Shown: piece by piece, positions 1 through 5,196 of the stretch
Position numbering within the stretch: position 1 is the stretch's first letter
Layout: the number at the start of each line of letters is the position of its first letter
Assembly (NCBI GenBank): GCA_028290765.1
Contig: JAQGJF010001050.1
Span: 1 to 5,196 of the forward strand
Length of the DNA: 5,196 nucleotides
Origin: Tardiphaga sp.
Lineage (GTDB): Bacteria; Pseudomonadota; Alphaproteobacteria; Rhizobiales; Xanthobacteraceae
Direction: 5' to 3'
Position numbers and translations under genes: made by a program
The notes under the pieces: model-generated
Database searches by the model: none
What the model was told of the DNA's origin: nothing
Seen by the model: only the letters and a program-made list of their open reading frames with translations

Positions 1-411
1 GGAGGAATCACCGGCGCGCTCGGCTCCATCCTCGTCATCAGGAAGTATGGATTGTTCCGGCCCGTGGCCCTGATGATCGTCATCGGCAGCCTGGCTATCG
101 CCGCGATCGGCCAGCTCTATGGCTCGACAGCGCTGCTGTTCTCCGGCCTGTTCGCCGCCGGCCTGTTCGCGATCGGCGGCCAACAAAATACGCCGGCGAT
201 GGCCGTCGAGCTCTACCCGCAAAATATCCGCGCCGCCGGCGTCGGCTGGCAGATCGCGGTGGGCAGGCTCGGCTCGATTGCCGGGCCGCTGATCGGTGGC
301 CAGCTGCTGTCGCGCAATTTCGATCCGCAATCGATTTTCATGATCGTTGCGATACCGGCCTTTCTGGCAGCGATCGCCTATGGGGCGGTGGAATATTTGC
401 GGCCAAAATAA
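1..411 (+). CDS. MFS transporter, C-terminal part (5' end outside window)
   Basis: This is the C-terminal 136 residues of a major facilitator superfamily permease of the inner membrane; the reading frame is open to the left edge, so the start is not in the window. Visible are the end of TM8 (glycine-rich, about residues 1-13) and a short basic loop (RKYG, 14-17). Likely TM9 (22-40), TM10 (43-63), TM11 (80-103) and TM12 (111-133) follow. The stretch ELYPQNIRAAGVGW, then GRLGSIAGPLIGG, matches the loop 10-11/TM11 signature of MFS carriers for organic and aromatic acids (AAHS, 4-hydroxybenzoate-type), which usually work as proton symporters. The family call is secure; the aromatic-acid assignment is an inference from this signature and the downstream catabolic genes. 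The next gene starts 31 bases after the stop, so the permease is probably the importer of the operon. The ATG at 52 is an internal methionine, not the start. Confidence 0.9.
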   Translation, partial: GGITGALGSILVIRKYGLFRPVALMIVIGSLAIAAIGQLYGSTALLFSGLFAAGLFAIGGQQNTPAMAVELYPQNIRAAGVGWQIAVGRLGSIAGPLIGGQLLSRNFDPQSIFMIVAIPAFLAAIAYGAVEYLRPK

Positions 412-430
412 CGTGGCCCGCGTGCACGAC

Positions 431-434
431 GGAG
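431..434 (+). promoter_or_regulatory. Ribosome binding site deciding the start of the propeller gene
   Basis: GGAG lies 8 bases upstream of the ATG at 443. It is the only good Shine-Dalgarno match near the beginning of this frame. It favours 443 over the upstream ATG at 347, which lies inside the permease gene, and over the second ATG at 452. Confidence 0.7.
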
Positions 435-442
435 ACGAAGAA

Positions 443-1582
443 ATGACACCAATGGTCAATGCAGACTCAGGAGCCGCTGTCGCCCGGGACCAGGATGCAA
501 GAATCCTTGTCGAGCACCAGAGGCTGCCGACATCGGGCGCGCGGGGCGTCAAGCCGTTCGTGATCGACGGCACGCAATATCTGGCGGTGCCGCAGCTGTC
601 GCAGGACATGGCGGATACCCCCGCCCATATGAACGGCGGCGACAGCGATATCCCGGCGCTGATCTATCGCTGGACCGGCGGACGCTTCGAGAAGGACGGC
701 GAATTTCCGCTTCCCGGCGGCGAAGACATCGACGTCTTTCATCTCGGCACGGATGATTTCATGATCACCGCGGCGATCCGGACCGGCCACGGCCCTTACG
801 ACTACAATGTCGACCAGACCCTTTACCGGCGCTCAACCGCGGGATGGCAGCCGTTCCAGACATTTCCCGGCTTTGCCGCCAAGCAGTGGCACTTCTTCCG
901 AATCGGCGACCGCGCCTTTCTCGCGCTGGCGCAAGGCGTGACGCTTGGGCACATCGAAGCCCGCAATCCACGACAGTCCCGCATCTTCGAATGGGACGGC
1001 GCGCGATTTACCGACTTCCAGACGCTCGACGGCCAATGGGGTTACAACTGGCAACACTTCGAACTCGGCGGCGATCATTTTCTCTGTTACGCCGACCACG
1101 TCGGCGCGTCCGGAGTCTGGAAATGGGACGGCACCAGCTTCGTTCCGTACCAGATGATCGCCGAGACCGGCGGGCGTTGTTTCCGCGTGTTCGAAGCCGA
1201 AAACGCTACCTTTCTCGCTTTCGCCAACATCCAGGGCGATACGACGCTGCATCACTGGGACGGTACCCGCTTCGCGCTCCATCAGACGCTGAGCGGGCCG
1301 GGAGGACGCGAGCTCTGTGTTGTCCGATCCGGACCAGAGCTTTTTCTGGTGCAGGTCAATTTCATCACCGGGGCGCCGTCGGCCCCCCGCACCGACCAGA
1401 TGTCCCGGATTTATCGCTGGATCGATCGCCGGATGGAGCTCGTGGAAGAGTTTCCGACGTTCGGCGGAACGGAGGCCGCCACGTTCGAACAGGACGGCAA
1501 TCTTTATCTGGCGATCTCCAATAGTCTCACAACGGATGTTCGATTCCGTCAGGACTCGATCATCTATCGGTTCAACGCATAA
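443..1582 (+). CDS. Seven-repeat EPTP/EAR-type beta-propeller protein, cytoplasmic
   Basis: This 379-residue protein is built almost wholly of seven imperfect repeats of about 44-58 residues: roughly 20-77, 78-130, 131-184, 185-228, 229-272, 273-326 and 327-377. Each repeat ends in an aromatic strand (LIYRW, TLYRR, RIFEW, GVWKW, LHHWD, RIYRW, IIYRF). A short turn, a strand such as FTDFQTL, FVPYQMI or FALHQTL, and then a strand such as HFLCYAD or TFLAFAN follow. This is the pattern of EPTP (EAR) repeats, known from animal LGI1 and TSPEAR, where seven copies form a seven-bladed propeller; seven here means one complete propeller and nothing else. There is no signal peptide or membrane segment, so the protein should be cytosolic, unlike the secreted animal proteins. 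It sits 31 bases after a permease and 47 before an unknown gene, inside a catabolic operon. The function is unknown: it could be an enzyme (some lactonases and cycloisomerases are seven-bladed propellers) or a binding scaffold. The fold call is firm, the role open. Confidence 0.88.
   Translation: MTPMVNADSGAAVARDQDARILVEHQRLPTSGARGVKPFVIDGTQYLAVPQLSQDMADTPAHMNGGDSDIPALIYRWTGGRFEKDGEFPLPGGEDIDVFHLGTDDFMITAAIRTGHGPYDYNVDQTLYRRSTAGWQPFQTFPGFAAKQWHFFRIGDRAFLALAQGVTLGHIEARNPRQSRIFEWDGARFTDFQTLDGQWGYNWQHFELGGDHFLCYADHVGASGVWKWDGTSFVPYQMIAETGGRCFRVFEAENATFLAFANIQGDTTLHHWDGTRFALHQTLSGPGGRELCVVRSGPELFLVQVNFITGAPSAPRTDQMSRIYRWIDRRMELVEEFPTFGGTEAATFEQDGNLYLAISNSLTTDVRFRQDSIIYRFNA
500..1573 (+). repeat. 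Seven tandem protein-level EPTP-like repeats
   Basis: This is the coding span of the seven blades of the propeller gene. Repeats 4 and 5 (DGARF to VWKW; DGTSF to LHHW) are the shortest and closest to each other, at 44 residues each. Repeats 1, 2, 3, 6 and 7 carry longer loops before the final aromatic strand, for example a loop rich in D, G and P in repeat 1 (about 51-70). The repeats are diverged at DNA level, with no obvious recent duplication, so the array is old and the repeats are structural rather than unstable. Confidence 0.75.
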
Positions 1583-1629
1583 CGACTCCCAGCGCACGGG
1601 CGCCCTCGGCTGGAAGCGGAAAATCCCAG

Positions 1630-2811
1630 GTGACTGACGTGACATACACCCCTCATGGCGACTTTCGCAGCCTGTACGATGCCTATACCGGCGCCAGGAG
1701 CACCGCCGTCAATCTGACCAAACACATGGCGCAGCTGACAAGGCAGCAGCCGCTGCTCGTTGTGACCGGAGCCGATTTCGTGCTGTTTCCCGGCTCGGAC
1801 CGCCCGCCCATCGTCGAGAGCTTCCGTCTTTCAACCCGCGGCTTCATTGAGCTGACCTCGATCTCGCATCTTGGCGCCGCGGTGGCCTGGATATTCCAGC
1901 TCCGCGAGCTTGGCTATGCGACCTGGCGCGACGATGCCGAACGGCTGATCGAACGCACCCGGCAGGTTCGCAGCATCAATACCGATGCGTATTGGACGGA
2001 TAATGTCGCCGTCGGCGCCTGGGCGGGATATGAAACGAAGATCGCGGATCTGGTCGACTATACCTGCGCGATCACCATCGCATTCCTGTCCTCGTGCCTT
2101 GCCGACGAAAGCAGGATGACGTTCGAGACCTTGCGCGATTCGTATCTCGACCCTGTCGAATCGGCGGAGGTTCCCGTTCCGATCAATGACGTCATGGTCG
2201 CGACGTTCGCGTTGACGTTTCTCGATATCGCACACCGCATCATCGGCTGGCTGCAGGCGCACGATGTGGTCTGGAACGACCTCATGGTGCTGTTGAGCGG
2301 GCGCTCCGGCCGGCCGACCGCGGGATTGACCTGGGCCACCAACAACGCCTGTCATCTGGTCTGGCGCGCCTCCAACAAAAAACTGCCGCCGGGAAATCTG
2401 CATATCGCGGCGCACGGCCCCTCTCTCACCATCGCCGAGTTGGCCGATGCGGGCCGGGCCGCGGAGATCGAAACGCAGTATCGCGAGATCTTCGGGCAGT
2501 TGCGCTCCAACATCGACCTCGCCGGCAAGATGTTCGAGGGTTTTCCGGCGTTTGCCCGAAGCATCGACGAGCCGCCGGTGATCGAGCCGACCACCCGATC
2601 GCTCCAGGCCATGCCAAAACTGCGTTCGCCCGATGACCGCGTCACCGCGATCACACGGCTGCGCTTCGTGATGGAAGACCCCGCGCAGCTGTTGTCCAAC
2701 TCGGTCGCGCATTACGTCATCGACCAGCTCTGCGATCATGACAACCGTCCCGATGCGGTCGTCATTCCGGGCTTCTCCAATGTCACCTACCCGGCCCGCA
2801 AACGCTCCTAG
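1630..2811 (+). CDS. Unrecognised 393-residue protein in the catabolic operon
   Basis: I do not recognise this protein. It appears soluble, with no signal peptide and no convincing membrane helix. Mostly alpha-helical stretches are likely at about 76-118, 136-158, 187-223 and 275-303. The most distinctive segments are STRGFIELTSISHLGAAVAW (68-87), a glycine/arginine-rich LLSGRSGRPTAGLTW (221-235), and PPGNLHIAAHGPSLTIAEL (253-271). I see no standard nucleotide, metal or cofactor motif. The codon pattern is clean and the G+C high, as in its neighbours, so it is a real gene. It starts 47 bases after the propeller gene and ends shortly before the aldolase, which argues for a role in the same pathway. 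The start is GTG at 1630, with a purine-rich stretch (GGAAGCGGA, 1612-1620) upstream. A GTG at 1639 is an equal rival, because AGGTGA at 1628-1633 could be its ribosome binding site. The call as a gene is firm; the function is unknown. Confidence 0.85.
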   Translation: MTDVTYTPHGDFRSLYDAYTGARSTAVNLTKHMAQLTRQQPLLVVTGADFVLFPGSDRPPIVESFRLSTRGFIELTSISHLGAAVAWIFQLRELGYATWRDDAERLIERTRQVRSINTDAYWTDNVAVGAWAGYETKIADLVDYTCAITIAFLSSCLADESRMTFETLRDSYLDPVESAEVPVPINDVMVATFALTFLDIAHRIIGWLQAHDVVWNDLMVLLSGRSGRPTAGLTWATNNACHLVWRASNKKLPPGNLHIAAHGPSLTIAELADAGRAAEIETQYREIFGQLRSNIDLAGKMFEGFPAFARSIDEPPVIEPTTRSLQAMPKLRSPDDRVTAITRLRFVMEDPAQLLSNSVAHYVIDQLCDHDNRPDAVVIPGFSNVTYPARKRS

Positions 2812-2864
2812 ATCATCCGCACGCGTTCACCTCGATGAACGGCGGCCAGCATGGATTGACGAGA

Positions 2865-3704
2865 ATGAAGCCATCCGACCCGCAACACAGTAACGACCTG
2901 CTGGACGCTCTGTCCCGAGGTTCACTGGTAACCGCGATGATGATCCGGAGCGCACGAACGACGGATGTCGTCCGCGTCGCACGCGCGACGGGTCATCGCA
3001 GCATCATCGTCGACCTCGAGCACAGTTCCATGGACCTCGATGTCGTTGCCACCATGACGTCGACCGCCGGCGATCTCGGTATGGTGCCGTTCGTCCGCGT
3101 TCCGGAACGCGACTACGGATCGATCGGGCGCGTCCTCGACGGCGGCGCATCCGGCATCATCGCGGCGCGCATCGAGACGGCTGCACAGGCTGAGGAGATC
3201 GCCCGGGCCTGCCGGTTCGCCCCGCGCGGACAGCGTTCCCAGATCGCGATGGTGCCGCAATTCGGATTCAAGCCGATGCCGGCGCGCGAATTGAATCCGC
3301 TGCTCGACCGATCAATCATCGTGCAGATCCTGATCGAAACGCCGCTCGGGGTCTCGAACGCCGACGCCATCGCGCAGGTCGACGGCGTCGATATGCTGGC
3401 GATCGGCGCCAACGATTTGTGCGCCGAATTCGGCCTTCCCGGCGCGTTCGACAGCGAACCATTGCGCGATGCGGTCGCGCAGGTCGCCGCCGCCTGCGCG
3501 CGCCACGGCAAGCTTTGCGTCATGGGCGGCGTCTCGGACCTGAAGCTGGTCGCGGGATTCCTGGCACTGGGCGTCGCCCCGTTCATCATCTCGGGCTCCG
3601 ATATCGAGATGCTGGCTTCGGCGGCGCGGGCGCGAGGCGAAGCCCTGCAGCAATGGCATTCCGCATTGGACCGGACGACTTCAAACCAGAGAGCGACATC
3701 ATGA
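2865..3704 (+). CDS. HpcH/HpaI-family class II aldolase
   Basis: This enzyme should cleave a 4-hydroxy-2-oxoacid (or run the reverse aldol) to pyruvate or a similar 2-oxoacid plus an aldehyde, using a divalent metal, in the cytosol. The 279 residues fit the family. Family hallmarks run in order: VDLEHSSMDL (residues 49-58; catalytic-type His53), PFVRVP (75-80; Arg78), GASGIIAARIETAAQAE (94-110), RFAPRGQRS (117-125), ILIETPLGVSNADAI (155-169; metal-ligand Glu158) and AIGANDL (179-185; metal-ligand Asp184). Spacings His-Arg 25, His-Glu 105 and Glu-Asp 26 match the E. coli HpaI layout as I remember it. Family members differ in aldehyde partner, so the exact substrate is open; citrate-lyase beta-like relatives are less likely. 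The ATG at 2865 is preferred because GGA at 2853-2855 lies 9 bases upstream; the in-frame ATG at 2835 would add ten residues but lacks any purine-rich site. The gene ends in a 4-base overlap with the next one. Confidence 0.9.
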   Translation: MKPSDPQHSNDLLDALSRGSLVTAMMIRSARTTDVVRVARATGHRSIIVDLEHSSMDLDVVATMTSTAGDLGMVPFVRVPERDYGSIGRVLDGGASGIIAARIETAAQAEEIARACRFAPRGQRSQIAMVPQFGFKPMPARELNPLLDRSIIVQILIETPLGVSNADAIAQVDGVDMLAIGANDLCAEFGLPGAFDSEPLRDAVAQVAAACARHGKLCVMGGVSDLKLVAGFLALGVAPFIISGSDIEMLASAARARGEALQQWHSALDRTTSNQRATS

Positions 3705-4588
3705 GCAGCGCGACAGACGAGATTTTGGTGCCGACGCCGATGCGGGAGGCGAGCACCAACACGAAGCCGCGCTTCACGCTGCCCGCGAACAGCTGCGACG
3801 TGCATTTCCATGTGTTCGAGCCGGGCTATCCTTGCGTGCAACGGCCGCATTACAGCTTTCCGGACGGCAACCTCGCCAAATACCTCGCGGTCTGCAGCCA
3901 TCTCGGCATCGATCGCATGGTGCTGGTGCAGCCCAGCTACTACGGCACCGACAACAGGCTGACCATCGACACGCTGACCAAACTGGGCGGCCGCGCCCGC
4001 GGCGTCGTCATGGTCGAGGAAACCGTGACCGACGCCGAACTCGATCGCTTTCACGCCGCCGGCGTGCGCGCCATCCGCCTCGACCTGTTTGCGCGGGCCA
4101 AATGGCCGCGCGACGAATTGCATCGCTACATCGAGCGCATGCTCGAAAAGACCCGGCCGCGCGGCTGGCATATCCAGTTCTATACCCCGGGCTATGTGGT
4201 GCGGGACCTGATCCCGTTCCTGGCCACGCTGCGCGACGATTTCGTCATCGACCACATGGGCTACATGCTGGAAGAGGACGGCCTCAGCCGCGCCGACTTC
4301 GACAGGCTGCTCGAACTGATGCGAACCGGCGGCGCTTGGCTAAAACTCTCGGGACCCTATCGAATTGCAAAGGCCAAGGGCTACAAGGCGGTCGAGCATC
4401 TTGCCAAAGCCATCGTCGAGACGCGGCCGGAGCGGGCGATCTGGGGCAGCGATTGGCCGCATCTCACCGATGGCAGCCGCGACACCGGCGAACTCGTCAA
4501 TCTTCTGGTGGACTGGATTCCGGACGAGAAGATGAGGCACCAGGTGCTGGTCGAGAATCCCGCGGGGCTGTTCAGCTTCGAACGCTAG
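3701..4588 (+). CDS. Amidohydrolase-2 family hydrolase, 2-pyrone-4,6-dicarboxylate lactonase-like
   Basis: This 295-residue TIM-barrel hydrolase resembles LigI, the metal-independent lactonase of lignin-derived aromatic breakdown. Matching features are DVHFHVF (33-39; the HxH pair His35/His37), VLVQPSYYGTDN (74-85), GVRAIRLDL (121-129), GWHIQFY (155-161), IDHMGY (183-188; His185), WLKLSGPYR (213-221; Arg221) and WGSDWPH (248-254; Asp251, the catalytic-acid position of the superfamily). It closes with a typical DW-PDE---VLVENPAGLF tail. The best guess is hydrolysis of a lactone or similar cyclic ester from ring fission; the family also holds sugar lactonases and decarboxylases, so the substrate is not fixed. 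The ATG at 3701 overlaps the aldolase stop as ATGA and follows the purine run AGAGAG at 3688-3693, pointing to coupled translation. The frame stays open upstream to 3419, but that part only shadows the aldolase gene. About 30 residues precede the barrel, slightly more than in short members. It is the last gene of the operon. Confidence 0.88.
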   Translation: MSSATDEILVPTPMREASTNTKPRFTLPANSCDVHFHVFEPGYPCVQRPHYSFPDGNLAKYLAVCSHLGIDRMVLVQPSYYGTDNRLTIDTLTKLGGRARGVVMVEETVTDAELDRFHAAGVRAIRLDLFARAKWPRDELHRYIERMLEKTRPRGWHIQFYTPGYVVRDLIPFLATLRDDFVIDHMGYMLEEDGLSRADFDRLLELMRTGGAWLKLSGPYRIAKAKGYKAVEHLAKAIVETRPERAIWGSDWPHLTDGSRDTGELVNLLVDWIPDEKMRHQVLVENPAGLFSFER

Positions 4589-4594
4589 ACGCAT

Positions 4595-4624
4595 GTAGCC
4601 CGCATGAGCGCAGCGACATGCGGG
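4595..4624 (+). repeat. REP-like unit, left copy
   Basis: A GTAG head is followed by a 7-bp stem, CCCGCAT (4599-4605) pairing with ATGCGGG (4618-4624) around a 12-base loop. It differs from the right copy at four positions; two of these lie on opposite sides of the stem and keep it paired. Confidence 0.8.
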
Positions 4625-4635
4625 AGCACCGCACC

Positions 4636-4665
4636 CCCGGATATCGCTCCGCTCATCCGGGCTAC
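4636..4665 (-). repeat. REP-like unit, right copy (inverted)
   Basis: Read on the minus strand from 4665, the unit has the GTAG head and a stem CCCGGAT/ATCCGGG around a 12-base loop. Compared with the left copy, C-G in the stem has become G-C on both arms; the other two differences are in the loop. Confidence 0.8.
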
Positions 4666-4712
4666 AACCGCCCCACACTTGATCATGGCGGGAGCCTCAG
4701 CCTTGAGCTACG

Positions 4713-5171
4713 TCAGCTCTTGGCGGGCCGTGGGCACTTCGATTTTGCCTCTCTCAAGAGACGCCGCAATCTCTCGAAATATACCGAATCGTAATCGGGG
4801 GGCGTCTCGTTGCAGAGATACGGCATCTGGTATTTGATGTCCTCCTCGAAGCTCTTGCGCCATTCCGGCTTGTCGTAAACGGTAAGAATTTCGTCGTACG
4901 CGAAAAGCATATGAGAGACGAAGCTCTTGTACTGGACGTACTTCACCGGGTCCTTCTTAATCTGGGCAAGGTCGGGCTCTGTGAACTCCGGATATTTGAG
5001 AACAGACTCACTATAGGACATGTACACCTGACGCGCGGACGACTCGCTGAAGTTCTGCCGTATCGCGTACGCCTGCCAGGCGACACCAACTATCGCGACC
5101 ACCCCGACCCATGCGGACGTGATCTGCGCCCAATTGGATTGTGGACGTTTGTTCGCCCCCGCATCTGCCAT
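4713..5171 (-). CDS. Small single-pass membrane protein of unknown function
   Basis: This 152-residue protein has one hydrophobic segment near the N-terminus (about 15-36, AWVGVVAIVGVAWQAYAI) after a short basic, Asn/Gln-containing lead. A hydrophilic, mostly helical domain rich in Tyr, Glu and Lys follows (41-152). It holds SARQVYMSYSESVLKYPEF (45-63), KYVQYKSFVSHMLFAYDEIL (77-96) and two cysteines at 120 and 146. The segment reads better as a membrane anchor than a cleaved signal, since no clear signal-peptidase site follows. The layout, an anchor followed by a region with recurring tyrosines, resembles small uncharacterised bacterial proteins, but I cannot name a family. The ATG at 5171 is chosen because GGAG lies 6 bases upstream; a GTG at 5183 lacks such a site. 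The gene is transcribed towards the operon, across the REP pair. Its G+C (about 51% in 4741-4980, counted by hand) is well below the operon's, a hint of separate origin. Confidence 0.85.
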   Translation of the reverse strand: MADAGANKRPQSNWAQITSAWVGVVAIVGVAWQAYAIRQNFSESSARQVYMSYSESVLKYPEFTEPDLAQIKKDPVKYVQYKSFVSHMLFAYDEILTVYDKPEWRKSFEEDIKYQMPYLCNETPPDYDSVYFERLRRLLREAKSKCPRPAKS

Positions 5172-5177
5172 CGCTGT

Positions 5178-5181
5178 CTCC
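5178..5181 (-). promoter_or_regulatory. Ribosome binding site deciding the start of the membrane protein gene
   Basis: On the minus strand GGAG is followed by 6 bases and then the ATG at 5171. It overlaps the alternative GTG codon (5183-5181), which makes that upstream GTG an unlikely start. Confidence 0.7.
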
Positions 5182-5196
5182 ACGTTGAAGCTTTAC

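Larger units (their letters stand above)
4595..4665. repeat. Inverted pair of REP-like units (BIME-type element)
   Basis: Two 30-base units face each other with 11 bases between them, both opening with GTAGCCCG when read from the outside. They occupy the gap between the convergent operon end and the minus-strand gene. The outer sequence type (GTAGCCCG-ATGAGCG-AGCGA) is one I know as a frequent intergenic repeat in Bradyrhizobium and relatives. A GTAG head followed by an imperfect palindrome is the standard description of REP sequences mobilised by RAYT transposases; no such transposase is in the window, so this would be a non-autonomous copy. The pair can fold either as two small hairpins or as one long imperfect stem, and may also dampen read-through between the converging genes. 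There is no T-tract, so it is not a typical intrinsic terminator. Confidence 0.85.

Noticed and set aside
347..442. Upstream extension of the propeller gene to the ATG at 347
   Set aside because: It would overlap the permease gene by 65 bases, has no ribosome binding site, and the added residues are basic shadow sequence without repeat character. The GGAG before 443 decides.
833..1645. Minus-strand open frame of 270 codons under the propeller gene
   Set aside because: It lies opposite a repeat protein whose repeats validate the plus strand; the composition is typical of an antisense shadow.
1831..2739. Minus-strand open frame of 302 codons under the unknown gene
   Set aside because: Because the plus-strand gene is itself unrecognised, this was considered as a rival. 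Its product is low in hydrophobic residues and rich in Arg/Gly/Asp, as in shadows, and plus-strand operon spacing supports the other frame.
3113..4255. Minus-strand open frame of 380 codons across the aldolase/hydrolase junction
   Set aside because: It is antisense to two well-supported enzyme genes, and its translation is rich in Ala/Arg/His/Asp with no family features. This is typical of shadow frames in GC-rich DNA.
4595..4665. CRISPR-like array or insertion-sequence end
   Set aside because: There are only two units, in inverted orientation, with no regular spacers, no transposase and no target duplication visible. A REP pair explains it better.
4668..4719. Possible intrinsic terminators after the REP pair (CCGCC/GGCGG at 4668-4691, GAGCT/AGCTC at 4705-4719)
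   Set aside because: Both stems are only 5 bp, neither is followed by a T-tract on either strand, and the second overlaps the stop codon of the minus-strand gene.
3832..4794. Plus-strand open frame of 320 codons overlapping the hydrolase and the REP pair
   Set aside because: It is out of frame with the LigI-like gene, the product is extremely rich in Arg/Pro/His, and it runs through the palindromic repeat.

Overview
The window looks like chromosomal DNA of a GC-rich alphaproteobacterium, most likely Bradyrhizobium or a close relative (Rhodopseudomonas, other Nitrobacteraceae). The basis is high G+C coding sequence, gene families typical of soil catabolic generalists, and a palindromic repeat at 4595-4665 with GTAGCCCG-type ends that I recognise from Bradyrhizobium intergenic regions. 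The genus is an inference.

Positions 1-4588 hold five tightly spaced plus-strand genes that read as one catabolic operon, whose start and promoter lie left of the window. In order they are: the C-terminal third of an MFS transporter (1-411); a seven-repeat EPTP/EAR-type beta-propeller protein with no signal peptide (443-1582); a 393-residue protein I do not recognise (1630-2811); an HpcH/HpaI-family class II aldolase (2865-3704); and an amidohydrolase-2 family protein resembling 2-pyrone-4,6-dicarboxylate lactonase (3701-4588). The last two overlap by 4 bases (ATGA). A plausible reading is import of a small organic acid, perhaps aromatic-derived, then hydrolysis of a lactone-like intermediate by the amidohydrolase and retro-aldol cleavage by the aldolase to pyruvate or a similar 2-oxoacid. 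The propeller and the unknown protein would be extra enzymes or accessory factors of the same pathway. The substrate cannot be read from the sequence.

The convergent intergenic gap 4589-4712 holds a pair of inverted REP-like units, a BIME-type element. Each unit has a GTAG head and its own 7-bp stem, and the two stems differ by paired, compensating substitutions. Beyond it, on the minus strand (4713-5171), lies a small single-pass membrane protein of unknown function. Its G+C is clearly lower than the operon's (about 51% over 240 hand-counted bases), so it is unrelated to the operon and possibly acquired.

The points most worth a second look are the cytoplasmic EPTP propeller inside a catabolic operon, the unrecognised protein beside it, and the covarying repeat pair. 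No CRISPR array, RNA gene, transposase or defence gene was seen.
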